Below, in pieces: positions 44,396-52,871 of a stretch of 64,000 bases of DNA (its first letter is position 1; each line of letters opens with the position of its first letter). The position numbers and the translations under genes were made by a program. The notes beneath the pieces are model-generated. The model was not told where the DNA came from, ran no database searches, and saw only the letters and a list, made by a program, of their open reading frames with translations. This DNA is from Sphingomonas taxi (GTDB taxonomy: Bacteria > Pseudomonadota > Alphaproteobacteria > Sphingomonadales > Sphingomonadaceae), in assembly GCA_003243195.1 (NCBI GenBank), contig QFQI01000011.1, forward strand, positions 21,844 through 85,843. The letters are read 5' to 3'.

Positions 44396-46444
44396 TTACC
44401 AGATCCGCACGCGCGCGTCGGGCGCGAGATACAGCTTCTCGCCCGGCGCGGGGCGGTAGGCCGCATACCATGGGTCCATGTTGCGGACGATGGCGGCGCG
44501 CTGCTCGGACGGCGCGTGCGGGTCGGTCAGCAGCCGCTGGCGCAGGTTCGCCTCGCGATAGTTGCGCCGCCACACCTGTGCCCAGCCGAGATAGAAGCGC
44601 TGATCGCCGGTGAAGCCGTCGATCACCGGCGCGGGCTTGCCGTTCAGCGAGGCAAGATACGCGTCGTGCGCCGCCGCAAGCCCGGCGAGATCGGCCGAGT
44701 TTTCTCCCAGCGTCAGCCGGCCCTTCACGTGCAGGCCCGGCAGCGGCTCATATGCGTCATATTGCGCGACCAGCCGGTCGCTCAACGCCTTGAACCGCTG
44801 CACGTCGGTGTCGGTCCACCATTGCGTCAACCGGCCCTGCGCATCGTATTTCGCGCCCTGATCGTCGAAATGGTGGCTGATCTCATGCCCGATCACCGCG
44901 CCGATCCCGCCGTAGTTGACGGCCGGATCGGCCTTGGGATCGAAGAACGGCGGCTGGAGGATCGCCGCCGGGAACGTGATCGCGACCAGCCCGAAATTGG
45001 CCTGCGCATTCACGGTCATGGGCGCCATGCCCCATTCCCAGCGATAGATCGGCTTGCCCAGTTTCGTCACGTTATAGTCGTGCCGCCACTGGTTGGCGCG
45101 CAGCGCGTTGCCGAACGCGTCGCCGGTGCGCACCTGCAGGTTCGAATAATCGCGCCAGCGGTCCGGATAACCGATCCGTGGCACGAAGGCGGCAAGCTTG
45201 GCATTCGCCTTCGCCTTGGTTTCCGGCGCCATCCAGGTCAGCGCGTCGATACGGCGGCCCAATGCGGCGAGGATGTTCGTCACCATCGCGTCCGCCGCCG
45301 CCTTCGTCTCCGGCGGGAAGTAGCGCGCGACATAGACCTTGCTCACCTCGTCGGTCAGCGCCTGCGAGGTAAAGCCGACCGCACGCTTCCAGCGCTCCTG
45401 CTGCTGCGGGGTGCCGTTCAGCGTCGTGCCGTTGAAGGCGAAGCTTTCCGCATCCACCGCGCGCGGCAGCACGTCGGCGAACGCATCCAGGCTGCGCACC
45501 AGCAACTGATCGCGCAGCACCGCGATCGGCGTGGCGGCGATCAGCCGGGCGGTGCCGGTGATGGCGCTGGGCTGCGCGACGATCAGGGTCGGCGCCACCG
45601 CCTTCTCCGCAGCCAGGAACGTGGCGAAATCGAAGCCGGGCGCGCTCTGGCGCAGTTGCGCGAGCGTCAGCTTGTTATAGGTCTTGTCGGCGTCGCGGCT
45701 GTCGATCCGCGTCCAGTGGACGCGTGCCAGTTCGGTTTCGAATGCGACCAGCGCGGCGGCGCGCGGCTCGGGATTAGGCTCCCCCGCCAGCGTCAGCAAC
45801 CGCGCCAGATGCGCCTGGTACGACGCCTTGGTCTGGACCAGCCTGGCATCGCTGGAGAGGTAATAGTCGCGGTCGGGCATGCCCAGTCCGCCCTGCCCCA
45901 GATTGACCGCATAGACGTCCGGCTGCTTGTCGTCCTGTCCGACATAGACGCCGAACGGGATATCGACGCCGTTGCGATCCGCCTCCGCCAGCAAAGCGGC
46001 ATAGCCCGCCTTGTCCACCGCCTTGATCCTCGCCAGCCACGGCTGGATCGGCGCAAGTCCCAACTGTTCGATTGCGGCGGTGTCCAGGAACGCGGCATAG
46101 GCGCGGCCGATCTTCGAGTTCGGATCAGCCTTCGCCGCCTCCAGGATGCCGCGCGTGCGTTCGCGCGACAGATCCTGCAGCACGTTGAACGCGCCGTAAT
46201 TGGCCTCGTCGGCGGGGATCGGCGTGGTTTTCGCCCAGGTGCCGTTGGCGTAGGCGTAGAAATCGTCCCCGGGCTTCACGCCGCGATCCATGCCGGCGGC
46301 ATCGAAGCCGAAGCTGCCATAACGCGGTGCGTCGGCGGCGGGCGGCGTGGATGGCGCGGGCGGGGACGAGGCCGGAGATTGCGCGATCAGCGCGGCGGGA
46401 AGCAGGGCAACGAGCGATGTCAGTGTGACGGCAAGGGAACGCAT
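44396..46444 (-). CDS. M13 family metallopeptidase (neprilysin/PepO-like), exported
   Basis: A 682-residue protein with a signal peptide (LVALLPAALIAQ), a Pro/Ala-rich linker, an N-terminal M13 lobe (DDFYAYANGTWAKTTPIP) and the catalytic lobe. The zinc motif is AVIGHEISHHFDDQG, with the third ligand Glu in LGENSADLAGLAAA; the C-terminus ends in RIW, as in the family. M13 enzymes cleave peptides of limited size in the periplasm. It is followed closely by cckA, but no functional link is known. Confidence 0.93.
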   Translation of the reverse strand: MRSLAVTLTSLVALLPAALIAQSPASSPPAPSTPPAADAPRYGSFGFDAAGMDRGVKPGDDFYAYANGTWAKTTPIPADEANYGAFNVLQDLSRERTRGILEAAKADPNSKIGRAYAAFLDTAAIEQLGLAPIQPWLARIKAVDKAGYAALLAEADRNGVDIPFGVYVGQDDKQPDVYAVNLGQGGLGMPDRDYYLSSDARLVQTKASYQAHLARLLTLAGEPNPEPRAAALVAFETELARVHWTRIDSRDADKTYNKLTLAQLRQSAPGFDFATFLAAEKAVAPTLIVAQPSAITGTARLIAATPIAVLRDQLLVRSLDAFADVLPRAVDAESFAFNGTTLNGTPQQQERWKRAVGFTSQALTDEVSKVYVARYFPPETKAAADAMVTNILAALGRRIDALTWMAPETKAKANAKLAAFVPRIGYPDRWRDYSNLQVRTGDAFGNALRANQWRHDYNVTKLGKPIYRWEWGMAPMTVNAQANFGLVAITFPAAILQPPFFDPKADPAVNYGGIGAVIGHEISHHFDDQGAKYDAQGRLTQWWTDTDVQRFKALSDRLVAQYDAYEPLPGLHVKGRLTLGENSADLAGLAAAHDAYLASLNGKPAPVIDGFTGDQRFYLGWAQVWRRNYREANLRQRLLTDPHAPSEQRAAIVRNMDPWYAAYRPAPGEKLYLAPDARVRIW

Positions 46445-46508
46445 TTACTTGGCATCCTTGAGGAAAGCCCCCGATGCGGCGTTTCTTAACCAGCCGGACG
46501 CGCGCGCG

Positions 46509-47069
46509 CTAGCTGTCCTGATGCCGCGTCTGCCACTTGCGCGCGATCCACATTCGCCAGCCGAGCGCCGCGACGCCGTAGCCCAGCAGCGCCCCCAGTA
46601 TCGAGCAGACCACCATGCCCACCGCGGTCGCAGGCCCGACATCGCGCATCAGCCAGTCAAGCCATCCCGGCGCGGCGCCCACCGCATCGCCGAGCGGCTG
46701 GCCGGGCACCGCGCTGTCGAGGTGCAGCAGCCAGGTGCCGACCTTGTAATAGAGGATGAACAGCAAGGGCGTCGTCAGCGGGTTGGTAAAGAAGGTGGTG
46801 AGCGCGGCGGCCGGCACGTTGGCGCGGAACGGCAGCGCCAGCACCGCCGAGGCCGGGATCTGCCCCATCGGGATCAGGATCCCGGTGAACATGCCCAGCG
46901 CCACCCCGCGCGGCACCGATCGACGGGTGAAGCGCCACAGTTCGGGTGCCAGCACCCGGTGCGCGACCGGACGGAGCACGCGGCTGTTCTCCATCGATTC
47001 GCGCGTCGGCAGGTTGCGACGGCTCCACGCCGCCATCCGTTCCCACAAGGTCACCGGCCGGGTCGCCAC
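46509..47069 (-). CDS. DUF2062 membrane protein
   Basis: A 186-residue protein with two or three hydrophobic segments: RGVALGMFTGILIPMGQI, FFTNPLTTPLLFILYYKVG and VGMVVCSILGALLGYGVA. The FTNPLTTPLLF block is the DUF2062 hallmark. Function is unknown; members are small inner-membrane proteins often near housekeeping genes. The start is GTG 47069, immediately after the smpB stop, so the two are cotranscribed. Confidence 0.83.
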   Translation of the reverse strand: MATRPVTLWERMAAWSRRNLPTRESMENSRVLRPVAHRVLAPELWRFTRRSVPRGVALGMFTGILIPMGQIPASAVLALPFRANVPAAALTTFFTNPLTTPLLFILYYKVGTWLLHLDSAVPGQPLGDAVGAAPGWLDWLMRDVGPATAVGMVVCSILGALLGYGVAALGWRMWIARKWQTRHQDS

Positions 47070-47071
47070 GC

Positions 47072-47554
47072 TCAGCCGTGGTCGCGCATGATGCGACCGG
47101 ATTCGCGCTTCCAGTCGCGTTCCTTGATATGCTCGCGCTTGTCGTGAGCCTTGCGCCCCTTGGCCAGTGCCAACTCCACCTTCGCACGTCCCTGCCCGTT
47201 GAAATACACCGTCAACGGGACCAGCGTCATGCCCTCCCGCGCGACCGCGCCGTGCAGCTTGTTTATCTCGCGCTCGTGAAGCAGCAGTTTACGCGGACGC
47301 TTGGGTTCGTGGTTGAAGCGGTTGCCGTGGCTGAATTCGGGGATGTTGGAATTGACCAGCCACACCTCGTCGCCCTTCACCTCGGCATAGCTTTCGGCGA
47401 TCGAGCCTTCGCCGAAGCGGAGCGATTTCACCTCGGTGCCGGTGAGCACGATCCCCGCCTCGTACGTGGTGTCGACCGCATAATCGAAGCGGGCGCGACG
47501 GTTCTCGGCGACGATCTTCTTCTTGTCGAAGGTGGCGGGCTTAGGACGCGGCAT
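47072..47554 (-). CDS. smpB: SsrA-binding protein SmpB
   Basis: A 160-residue SmpB: ENRRARFDYAVDTTYEAGIV, LTGTEVKSLRFGEGSIAESY, NSNIPEFSHGNRFNHEPKRP and the basic tail KAHDKREHIKERDWKRESGR. It binds tmRNA and rescues stalled ribosomes by trans-translation. No tmRNA gene is visible near it. It sits downstream of the dapA region on the same strand. Confidence 0.97.
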   Translation of the reverse strand: MPRPKPATFDKKKIVAENRRARFDYAVDTTYEAGIVLTGTEVKSLRFGEGSIAESYAEVKGDEVWLVNSNIPEFSHGNRFNHEPKRPRKLLLHEREINKLHGAVAREGMTLVPLTVYFNGQGRAKVELALAKGRKAHDKREHIKERDWKRESGRIMRDHG

Positions 47555-47602
47555 GCGGGCGATGTAGGCGCAGCAGGCGCGCGGGGCAAAGGGCTTCCGC
47601 GT

Positions 47603-47910
47603 CTATTTGCCGAGCGGGATCTTCAGCCGGACCATGCCGCGGTTGCTCTGCACCCGCCGACCGAGCCTGCCTCGGCTTCCGCCGCGAGCTTGGCACGGCC
47701 ACCGAGCACGCGTGTTTCGGCCTTCGGCAGCGCCGGGGCATCCGCCGAATAGCGATCCGGCAATGGGCGCAGGCGGAAGCGTTCCGGTGCGCCGGGGCGG
47801 GCGCAGACGACGACATCGCCGGACGGCGAGCGGGGGCAGACACCGGCGGGTCGCGGTTGATCGAGCACCGGTCCGGCAACGGCCGCCTGGAGGAGGAACG
47901 CGACCAGCAT
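47603..47910 (-). pseudogene. Small exported protein gene with an apparent 1-bp frameshift
   Basis: From ATG 47910 (GGGAGG 7 bases upstream) a signal peptide MLVAFLLQAAVAG is followed by two cysteines, ERFRLRPLPDRYSADAPALP and GGRAKLAAEAEAGSVGG. The frame then turns into CRATAAWSG and stops at 47623. In the +1-shifted frame from the GGG at 47653-47655 the reading continues as VQSNRGMVRLKIPLGK and stops at 47605-47603. That tail looks like the natural C-terminus of this small periplasmic family. One missing G in the run would restore a single frame of about 102 residues. It may be a true mutation or a sequencing error. Confidence 0.6.
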
Positions 47911-47935
47911 GGCGGTTCCTCCCATATTGATCGCC

Positions 47936-48817
47936 CTACAGGCCGGCCTGGGCGAGTCCGGCGTCTACCGCGGCACGGCTTGCATCGGACGGCCATGTCA
48001 TCGGCAAGCGCAATCCGGTCGGAAAACCGTCCCTTACCCGCGACACCGCATATTTCACCGGACCCGGGGAGGCGTCGGTGAACAGCGCGGTATGCAACGC
48101 GAACAGGCGGTCGTGGAGATCGCGCGCGGCGGCATAGTCGCCGGCCGCGCACGCCGCCTGGAAATCGGCGCACAGGCGCGGGGCGACGTTGGCGGTGACC
48201 GAGATGCAGCCGACCCCGCCGGCCGCGTTGTAGGACAGCGCGAGATCGTCGTTGCCCGATAGCTGGCAAAAATCGCCGCCCAGTGCCGCGCGATGCTGCG
48301 ACACGCGCGTCAGCACGCCCGAGGCGTCCTTTACCGCGACGAACACCTTCGGGAACGCCGTGACGATCCGCGCCAGCGTGTCGGGCTGGATATCCGTGAC
48401 GGTGCGCGCGGGCACGTTGTAAAGAACGATCGGGAGCGGCGCGTCGGCCGCCAGCGCCTCGAAGTGGCGGAAGATGCCCTCCTGCGAAGGCCGGTTATAG
48501 TAAGGCGGCACCATCAGCGCCGCATCCGCGCCTGCCTCCTTCGCGGCATGGAGGTTGGCGGCCGCGACGCGGGTGTCGTTGGAGCCGGCCCCGGCGATCA
48601 CGGGCACGCGGCCCTTCGCCTGGTCTACGCAGACGCGCACGATCGCGAACTGCTCGTCCTTGGTCAGCGTCGCCGCCTCGCCGGTCGTGCCGCACGGCAC
48701 CAGCGCGGTCGACCCTTCCGCGATCTGCCACTCGATCAGATCGCGATAGGCGCGCTCCACGAACGCGCCGTCCGCGTCGAAGGGCGTGACGAGCGCGGGG
48801 ATGGAACCTGAGAACAT
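47936..48817 (-). CDS. dapA: 4-hydroxy-tetrahydrodipicolinate synthase
   Basis: A 293-residue DapA with IPALVTPFDADGAF, CGTTGEAATLTKDEQ, VLYNVPARTVTDIQP (catalytic Tyr) and FVAVKDASGVLTRVSQ (Schiff-base Lys). It condenses pyruvate with aspartate semialdehyde, the first step of lysine and diaminopimelate synthesis. The start at 48817 gives MFSGSIPALVTP, with AGGAG 12 bases upstream, slightly far. It is divergent from the transglycosylase gene across 80 bp, so two murein-related genes share one promoter region. Confidence 0.95.
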   Translation of the reverse strand: MFSGSIPALVTPFDADGAFVERAYRDLIEWQIAEGSTALVPCGTTGEAATLTKDEQFAIVRVCVDQAKGRVPVIAGAGSNDTRVAAANLHAAKEAGADAALMVPPYYNRPSQEGIFRHFEALAADAPLPIVLYNVPARTVTDIQPDTLARIVTAFPKVFVAVKDASGVLTRVSQHRAALGGDFCQLSGNDDLALSYNAAGGVGCISVTANVAPRLCADFQAACAAGDYAAARDLHDRLFALHTALFTDASPGPVKYAVSRVRDGFPTGLRLPMTWPSDASRAAVDAGLAQAGL

Positions 48818-48897
48818 GACGCGGATTTGCTCCTGTGACGCGAATTGGGGGACGTCGTTAAGCGCAGATACGGCTACGGTCGCGCATCTGTCCACCA

Positions 48898-50898
48898 ATG
48901 GCGTGGGTCGTAACAGTGAAGGCGGGTGCGTTGATCCTATTCGTTGCAGCAGCGGGAACCCTGGCGATCGCCGCCGGGCAATATGGCGCGGTGCCGGCCA
49001 CGCAGGCACCGGCGCCGGCAACCCCGACCGCACAAGCGCCATTGCCGGGCATGGCGCAGCCGCTGGCTCAGTGGAAGGTGCTGCAACAGACCGACGCGCT
49101 GCCGTTCGACAGCTACGTCGGTTTCCTGAACACGCATCCCGGCTGGCCGGGCGAGAGCGCGATGCGCCGCACCGCGGAGCGCAAGGCGTCGACCGACCCG
49201 AACACGCCGGTGACCAGCATCGCCGCCTTCTGCCGCCGCTGGCAGCCGCTGACCGCCGCCGGATGGGTGGCATGCGCGCGCGCCTATCAGGCGACGGGCG
49301 CCACCGCCGAGGCGCAGGCCGCGGCGCGGACCGCCTGGCGGCTGGGCAGTTTGTCGGCGCAGGACGAGTCCACGGTGCTCGGGCAATTCGCCGCCGCCCT
49401 GTCGCCGGCCGATCACGACCGGCGCGTGGATGCGCTGCTGTGGCAGGGGGCGACCAGCGCGGCGACGCGCGTGCTGCCCTATACCAGCGCCGCCGCGCGG
49501 CCGCTGTTCACCGCGCGGATCGCGTTCCGCACCGAGGCGCAGGAGGCGTCCTCCCTCGCCGCCAGCCAAGACGCGATCGGCGCGCGCGACGCCGGCTATA
49601 TCGCCGACAAGGCGACGTGGCTGCGCAACAGTGGCGCGGGGCCGAGCGCGCGGGCGTGGCTGGCAAGAACGCGCAGCGGCATGGCGCTGCCGGGCAATGT
49701 CGAGAAATTCTATGAGGTGCTGCTGGCCAATGCGCGCGGCGCCGCCGCGGACAACCAGTGGCAGACCGCCTATGACATCGCGCGGCAGATCGACGACTCC
49801 TATCCGGTGGGCACGGACGTTTCCACCAAGCCTTATGGCGAACGCGACGATTATACCTCGCTGGCATGGCTGGCGGGTCAGGCGGCGTTGAAGCTGAACC
49901 GCCCGGCGGACGCGCGCGCGATGTTCGAGCGCTATGGTCGCGGCAGCCAATCGCCGCAGACGCGCGCCAAGGGCTTCTACTGGGCGGCCCGAGCCGCCGA
50001 GCAGGCGCGGCAACCCGATGCCGCCGCGCTGTTCGAGCGTACCGCCGGCTACCGCGACCAATATTACGGGCAATTGGCGATCGAGCATCTCGGGCGGCGG
50101 CTGACCCCGCCCCCCGCCCCGCCCGCCCCCGTGATCGCCGCCGCCGCGCGGCAGGCGTTCTACGCGCGCGAGACGGTGCGGGCGGCGCAGTTCCTGGGCC
50201 AGATCGGGCAATATCAGGACCAGACCGCGTTCGTGAAGCAGATCGCCGCCGATGCGCAGAGCGACACCGATCACTACCTGGCCGACGAATTGTCGCGGCA
50301 ATTGCGCCGCCCCGACCTGGGCGTGCTGGTCGGGCGCAGCGCGATGCAGAACGGCCTGACGGAATATAGCGCCAACGGCTTCCCGACCGTGACGGTGCCG
50401 ACCGGCTATGAAGACGAATGGTCGCTGATCCACGCCGTCGCGCGGCAGGAAAGCCAGTTCGATCGCAGCGCACGCAGTCCGGTGGGAGCCAGCGGGCTGA
50501 TGCAGTTGATGCCGGGCACCGCGCGCGAACAATCGGGCAAGCTGGGGTTGCCCTATGATGCCGACCGGCTGGTCGCGGACACCCACTATAACATCCAGTT
50601 GGGTTCGAGCTATTTCCAGCGGATCTTCGGCCTGTACGGCAGCTATCCGCTCGCGATCGCCGCATACAACGCCGGTCCTGGAAACGTGAACAAATGGCTG
50701 CGCGCGAACGGCGATCCGCGCACCGGCGCGATCGACGCGGTGGACTGGGTGGAGGCGATCCCGTTCGGCGAGACGCGCAACTATGTGCAGCGCGTGCTGG
50801 AAAACGCCGTCGTCTACGACCTGATGAACCCGGCGCGGGCGAAGAGCCGGGGGCCGAACAATCTGAGCTGGTATCTGGGGCGCCGCAGTGGCGGGTGA
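48898..50898 (+). CDS. Soluble lytic murein transglycosylase (Slt-type)
   Basis: A 666-residue exported protein. It has a hydrophobic N-terminus (AGALILFVAAAGTLAIAAGQ), a Pro/Ala linker, a long alpha-helical superhelical domain (about 60-480) and a C-terminal SLT domain with the catalytic Glu in AVARQESQFDRSA, followed by GASGLMQLMPGTA and AIAAYNAGPGNV. Slt enzymes cleave the glycan strand to 1,6-anhydromuropeptides in the periplasm. The size and ring-forming helical domain match Slt70. ATG 48898 or GTG 48916 could start it; both keep the signal segment. Confidence 0.92.
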   Translation: MAWVVTVKAGALILFVAAAGTLAIAAGQYGAVPATQAPAPATPTAQAPLPGMAQPLAQWKVLQQTDALPFDSYVGFLNTHPGWPGESAMRRTAERKASTDPNTPVTSIAAFCRRWQPLTAAGWVACARAYQATGATAEAQAAARTAWRLGSLSAQDESTVLGQFAAALSPADHDRRVDALLWQGATSAATRVLPYTSAAARPLFTARIAFRTEAQEASSLAASQDAIGARDAGYIADKATWLRNSGAGPSARAWLARTRSGMALPGNVEKFYEVLLANARGAAADNQWQTAYDIARQIDDSYPVGTDVSTKPYGERDDYTSLAWLAGQAALKLNRPADARAMFERYGRGSQSPQTRAKGFYWAARAAEQARQPDAAALFERTAGYRDQYYGQLAIEHLGRRLTPPPAPPAPVIAAAARQAFYARETVRAAQFLGQIGQYQDQTAFVKQIAADAQSDTDHYLADELSRQLRRPDLGVLVGRSAMQNGLTEYSANGFPTVTVPTGYEDEWSLIHAVARQESQFDRSARSPVGASGLMQLMPGTAREQSGKLGLPYDADRLVADTHYNIQLGSSYFQRIFGLYGSYPLAIAAYNAGPGNVNKWLRANGDPRTGAIDAVDWVEAIPFGETRNYVQRVLENAVVYDLMNPARAKSRGPNNLSWYLGRRSGG

Positions 50899-50997
50899 TG
50901 CGGGGTCGACATCCTTGACGATCGCCTTTCCGTCGCTTCACAGGCCAGACACGGGACGCCGGCCGGCGGTGCTGACGAAAGGGATCGAGGGGACGTC

Positions 50998-52056
50998 ATG
51001 TCGCGATGGATGAAGGCGATCCGGTGCGCCGTGCCGCTGCTGGCAATGGCCGCGACCGTACCGGCACAGGATGCGGCGCGACCATCGACCGGGGTGTTGC
51101 AGGGCGACATCGCGCCGACCCATGATCCGGTCATCATCCGGGAAGGCGATACCTATCACGTCTTCTCGACCGGACTGGGCGACGGCGCGCAGGGTGTCAT
51201 CGCGCATCGCATCTCCCGCGACCTGGTGCATTGGGAACGCGGCGCGGCCCCGCTGGAGGCGCTGCCGGCGTGGGCCGTGCGCGCGATCCCCGGCGCGCGC
51301 AACGCCTGGGCGCCCGACATCTCCTACGTCGGCGGTCGCTACCGGCTGTATTACTCGATATCGACCTTCGGATCGAACCGCTCCGCGATCGGCCTGCTCA
51401 CCAACGCCACGCTCGATCCCGCGCGGCCCGATTACCGCTGGCGGGACGAAGGGCTGGTGGTGGAATCGCAACGATCGAGCGACTTCAACGCGATCGACCC
51501 CAATCTGGTGCAGGCGCGCGACGGGAGACAGTGGCTGGCGCTCGGTAGCTTCTGGAGCGGATTGAAGCTGTTCGCGCTCGATCCGAAAACCGGCAAGCCG
51601 CGCGATCCTGCCACGCCGCCGGTGTCGATCGCGCGGCGCCCCGCGCCGGCGGGGGCACCCGCGCCTGTCGAGGCGCCCTTCATCGTGGATCATGGTGGCT
51701 GGTACTGGTTGATCGCGTCCTATGATTATTGCTGCAAGGGCAATGCCAGCACCTATTATACCGTGATTGGCCGGGCGCGCGCCGTGACCGGACCGTATCT
51801 GGGCAAGGACGGCAGCGCGATGATGCAGGGCGGCGGCACGATCCTGCTGCGCGCCGACCTGCCCGAAAAGGAGCGGTTCCGCGGCCCCGGCCATGCCGGC
51901 CATTTCCGTGATCGCGACGGCACCGATTACCTTGTCTATCACGCCTATGATCGCGAGAACAAAGGCGCGCCGACGCTGCGCATCGCGCGCCTCCACTGGG
52001 GTGCGGACGGCTGGCCGGTTCCGCAATGGCTTCGCGATGATCGCGAAGCGCGCTAA
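50998..52056 (+). CDS. Glycoside hydrolase family 43, arabinan endo-1,5-alpha-L-arabinanase-like
   Basis: A 352-residue exported enzyme with a signal peptide (AVPLLAMAATVPAQ) and a five-bladed propeller. THDPVIIREGDTYHVFST carries the general-base Asp, SDFNAIDPNLVQARDG the middle Asp and VEAPFIVDHGGWYWLIAS the general-acid Glu. ASYDYCCKGNAS is characteristic of arabinanases. It would cut alpha-1,5-arabinan from plant pectin. No other polysaccharide genes are adjacent, so it looks like a lone degradative gene. Confidence 0.87.
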   Translation: MSRWMKAIRCAVPLLAMAATVPAQDAARPSTGVLQGDIAPTHDPVIIREGDTYHVFSTGLGDGAQGVIAHRISRDLVHWERGAAPLEALPAWAVRAIPGARNAWAPDISYVGGRYRLYYSISTFGSNRSAIGLLTNATLDPARPDYRWRDEGLVVESQRSSDFNAIDPNLVQARDGRQWLALGSFWSGLKLFALDPKTGKPRDPATPPVSIARRPAPAGAPAPVEAPFIVDHGGWYWLIASYDYCCKGNASTYYTVIGRARAVTGPYLGKDGSAMMQGGGTILLRADLPEKERFRGPGHAGHFRDRDGTDYLVYHAYDRENKGAPTLRIARLHWGADGWPVPQWLRDDREAR

Positions 52057-52065
52057 CCGTCGCGC

Positions 52066-52551
52066 ATGAACGATCGCTCCAACCCCATCACCCCGACCGG
52101 CTTCGCGGCGCTGCGCAGCGAGTATGAGCAGCTCTTCGCGACCGAGCGGCCGGCGCTGGTCGAGGTGATCTCCTGGGCGGCGGGCAATGGCGACCGATCG
52201 GAGAACGGCGACTATATCTACGGGCGCAAGCGGCTGCGCGAGATCGACCGCCGGCTGGGATGGCTGTCGCGGCGGATGAAGGCTGCGAAGGTCGTCGATC
52301 CGGCGCAGCAGCCGGATCGCTCGCGGGTATGGTTCGGCGCAACCGTCACCATCGCGGACGAAGACGACCATGAGCGCGTGTTGACGCTGGTCGGCGATGA
52401 CGAGGCCGAGGCGGGCGCCGGCCGGGTGGGCTGGAACGCGCCGATCGCGCGCGCGCTGCGCGGCGCCGCGATCGGAGACGTGCGCCGCGTGACGCTGCCG
52501 GCGGGTGAACGCGAATATGAGATCGTCGCCATCGACTATCCGGCCGGGTGA
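52066..52551 (+). CDS. greB: Transcription elongation factor GreB
   Basis: A 161-residue Gre factor. The N-terminal coiled coil contains the DRSENGDYIYGRKRLREID tip region with the acidic residues needed for transcript cleavage. The C-terminal FKBP-like domain has VTIADEDDHERVLTLVGDDE, APIARALRGAAIGD and VTLPAGEREYEIVAIDY. The tip spacing and the YIYGRKRLREID motif point to GreB, not GreA. It reactivates backtracked RNA polymerase. It follows the GH43 gene by 9 bp but is probably not functionally linked. Confidence 0.92.
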   Translation: MNDRSNPITPTGFAALRSEYEQLFATERPALVEVISWAAGNGDRSENGDYIYGRKRLREIDRRLGWLSRRMKAAKVVDPAQQPDRSRVWFGATVTIADEDDHERVLTLVGDDEAEAGAGRVGWNAPIARALRGAAIGDVRRVTLPAGEREYEIVAIDYPAG

Positions 52552-52597
52552 GGAACGTGGGCTTCACGCGACCGTTGGTCGGGCAAGGAGACTTGCG

Positions 52598-52840
52598 ATG
52601 GCCAACGAACATCCCCGCGTGCAGTCCGCGCGCGACCATGACGACAAGGATGTGATTGAGGGCATGATCCCTGCCGGTGAGGCGGTGCCCTCCGGCGGGG
52701 GCGGCGCGTTGGCGCGCGATCTCGGCTCCCGCGAGGATCTGGCGCAGGTCGATGATCCCGAGGCGGAGGAGCGCGTCACCAAGCAGGCGGCGATCGACGC
52801 CGGCCAGGCGTATCGTAGCGATCGACCGACGCGAGATTGA
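52598..52840 (+). CDS. Small acidic hydrophilic protein, function unknown
   Basis: An 80-residue soluble protein, acidic and Gly/Asp-rich (MANEHPRVQSARDHDDKDVI, AVPSGGGGALARDLGS). There is no signal peptide, membrane helix or cysteine. AAGGAG 7 bases before ATG 52598 is a strong ribosome site and supports translation. The composition resembles small stress-induced hydrophilic proteins common in this group, but no family is recognised. It lies between greB and the NYN-domain gene. Confidence 0.65.
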   Translation: MANEHPRVQSARDHDDKDVIEGMIPAGEAVPSGGGGALARDLGSREDLAQVDDPEAEERVTKQAAIDAGQAYRSDRPTRD

Positions 52841-52871
52841 CGTGAGGACGTCGGCGGCCGATGGCGGCGAC

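Noticed and set aside
39519..46489. Several very long plus-strand frames opposite ilvD, cckA and the M13 peptidase gene
   Set aside because: They mirror codon-position GC bias of the real minus-strand genes and have no recognisable motifs.
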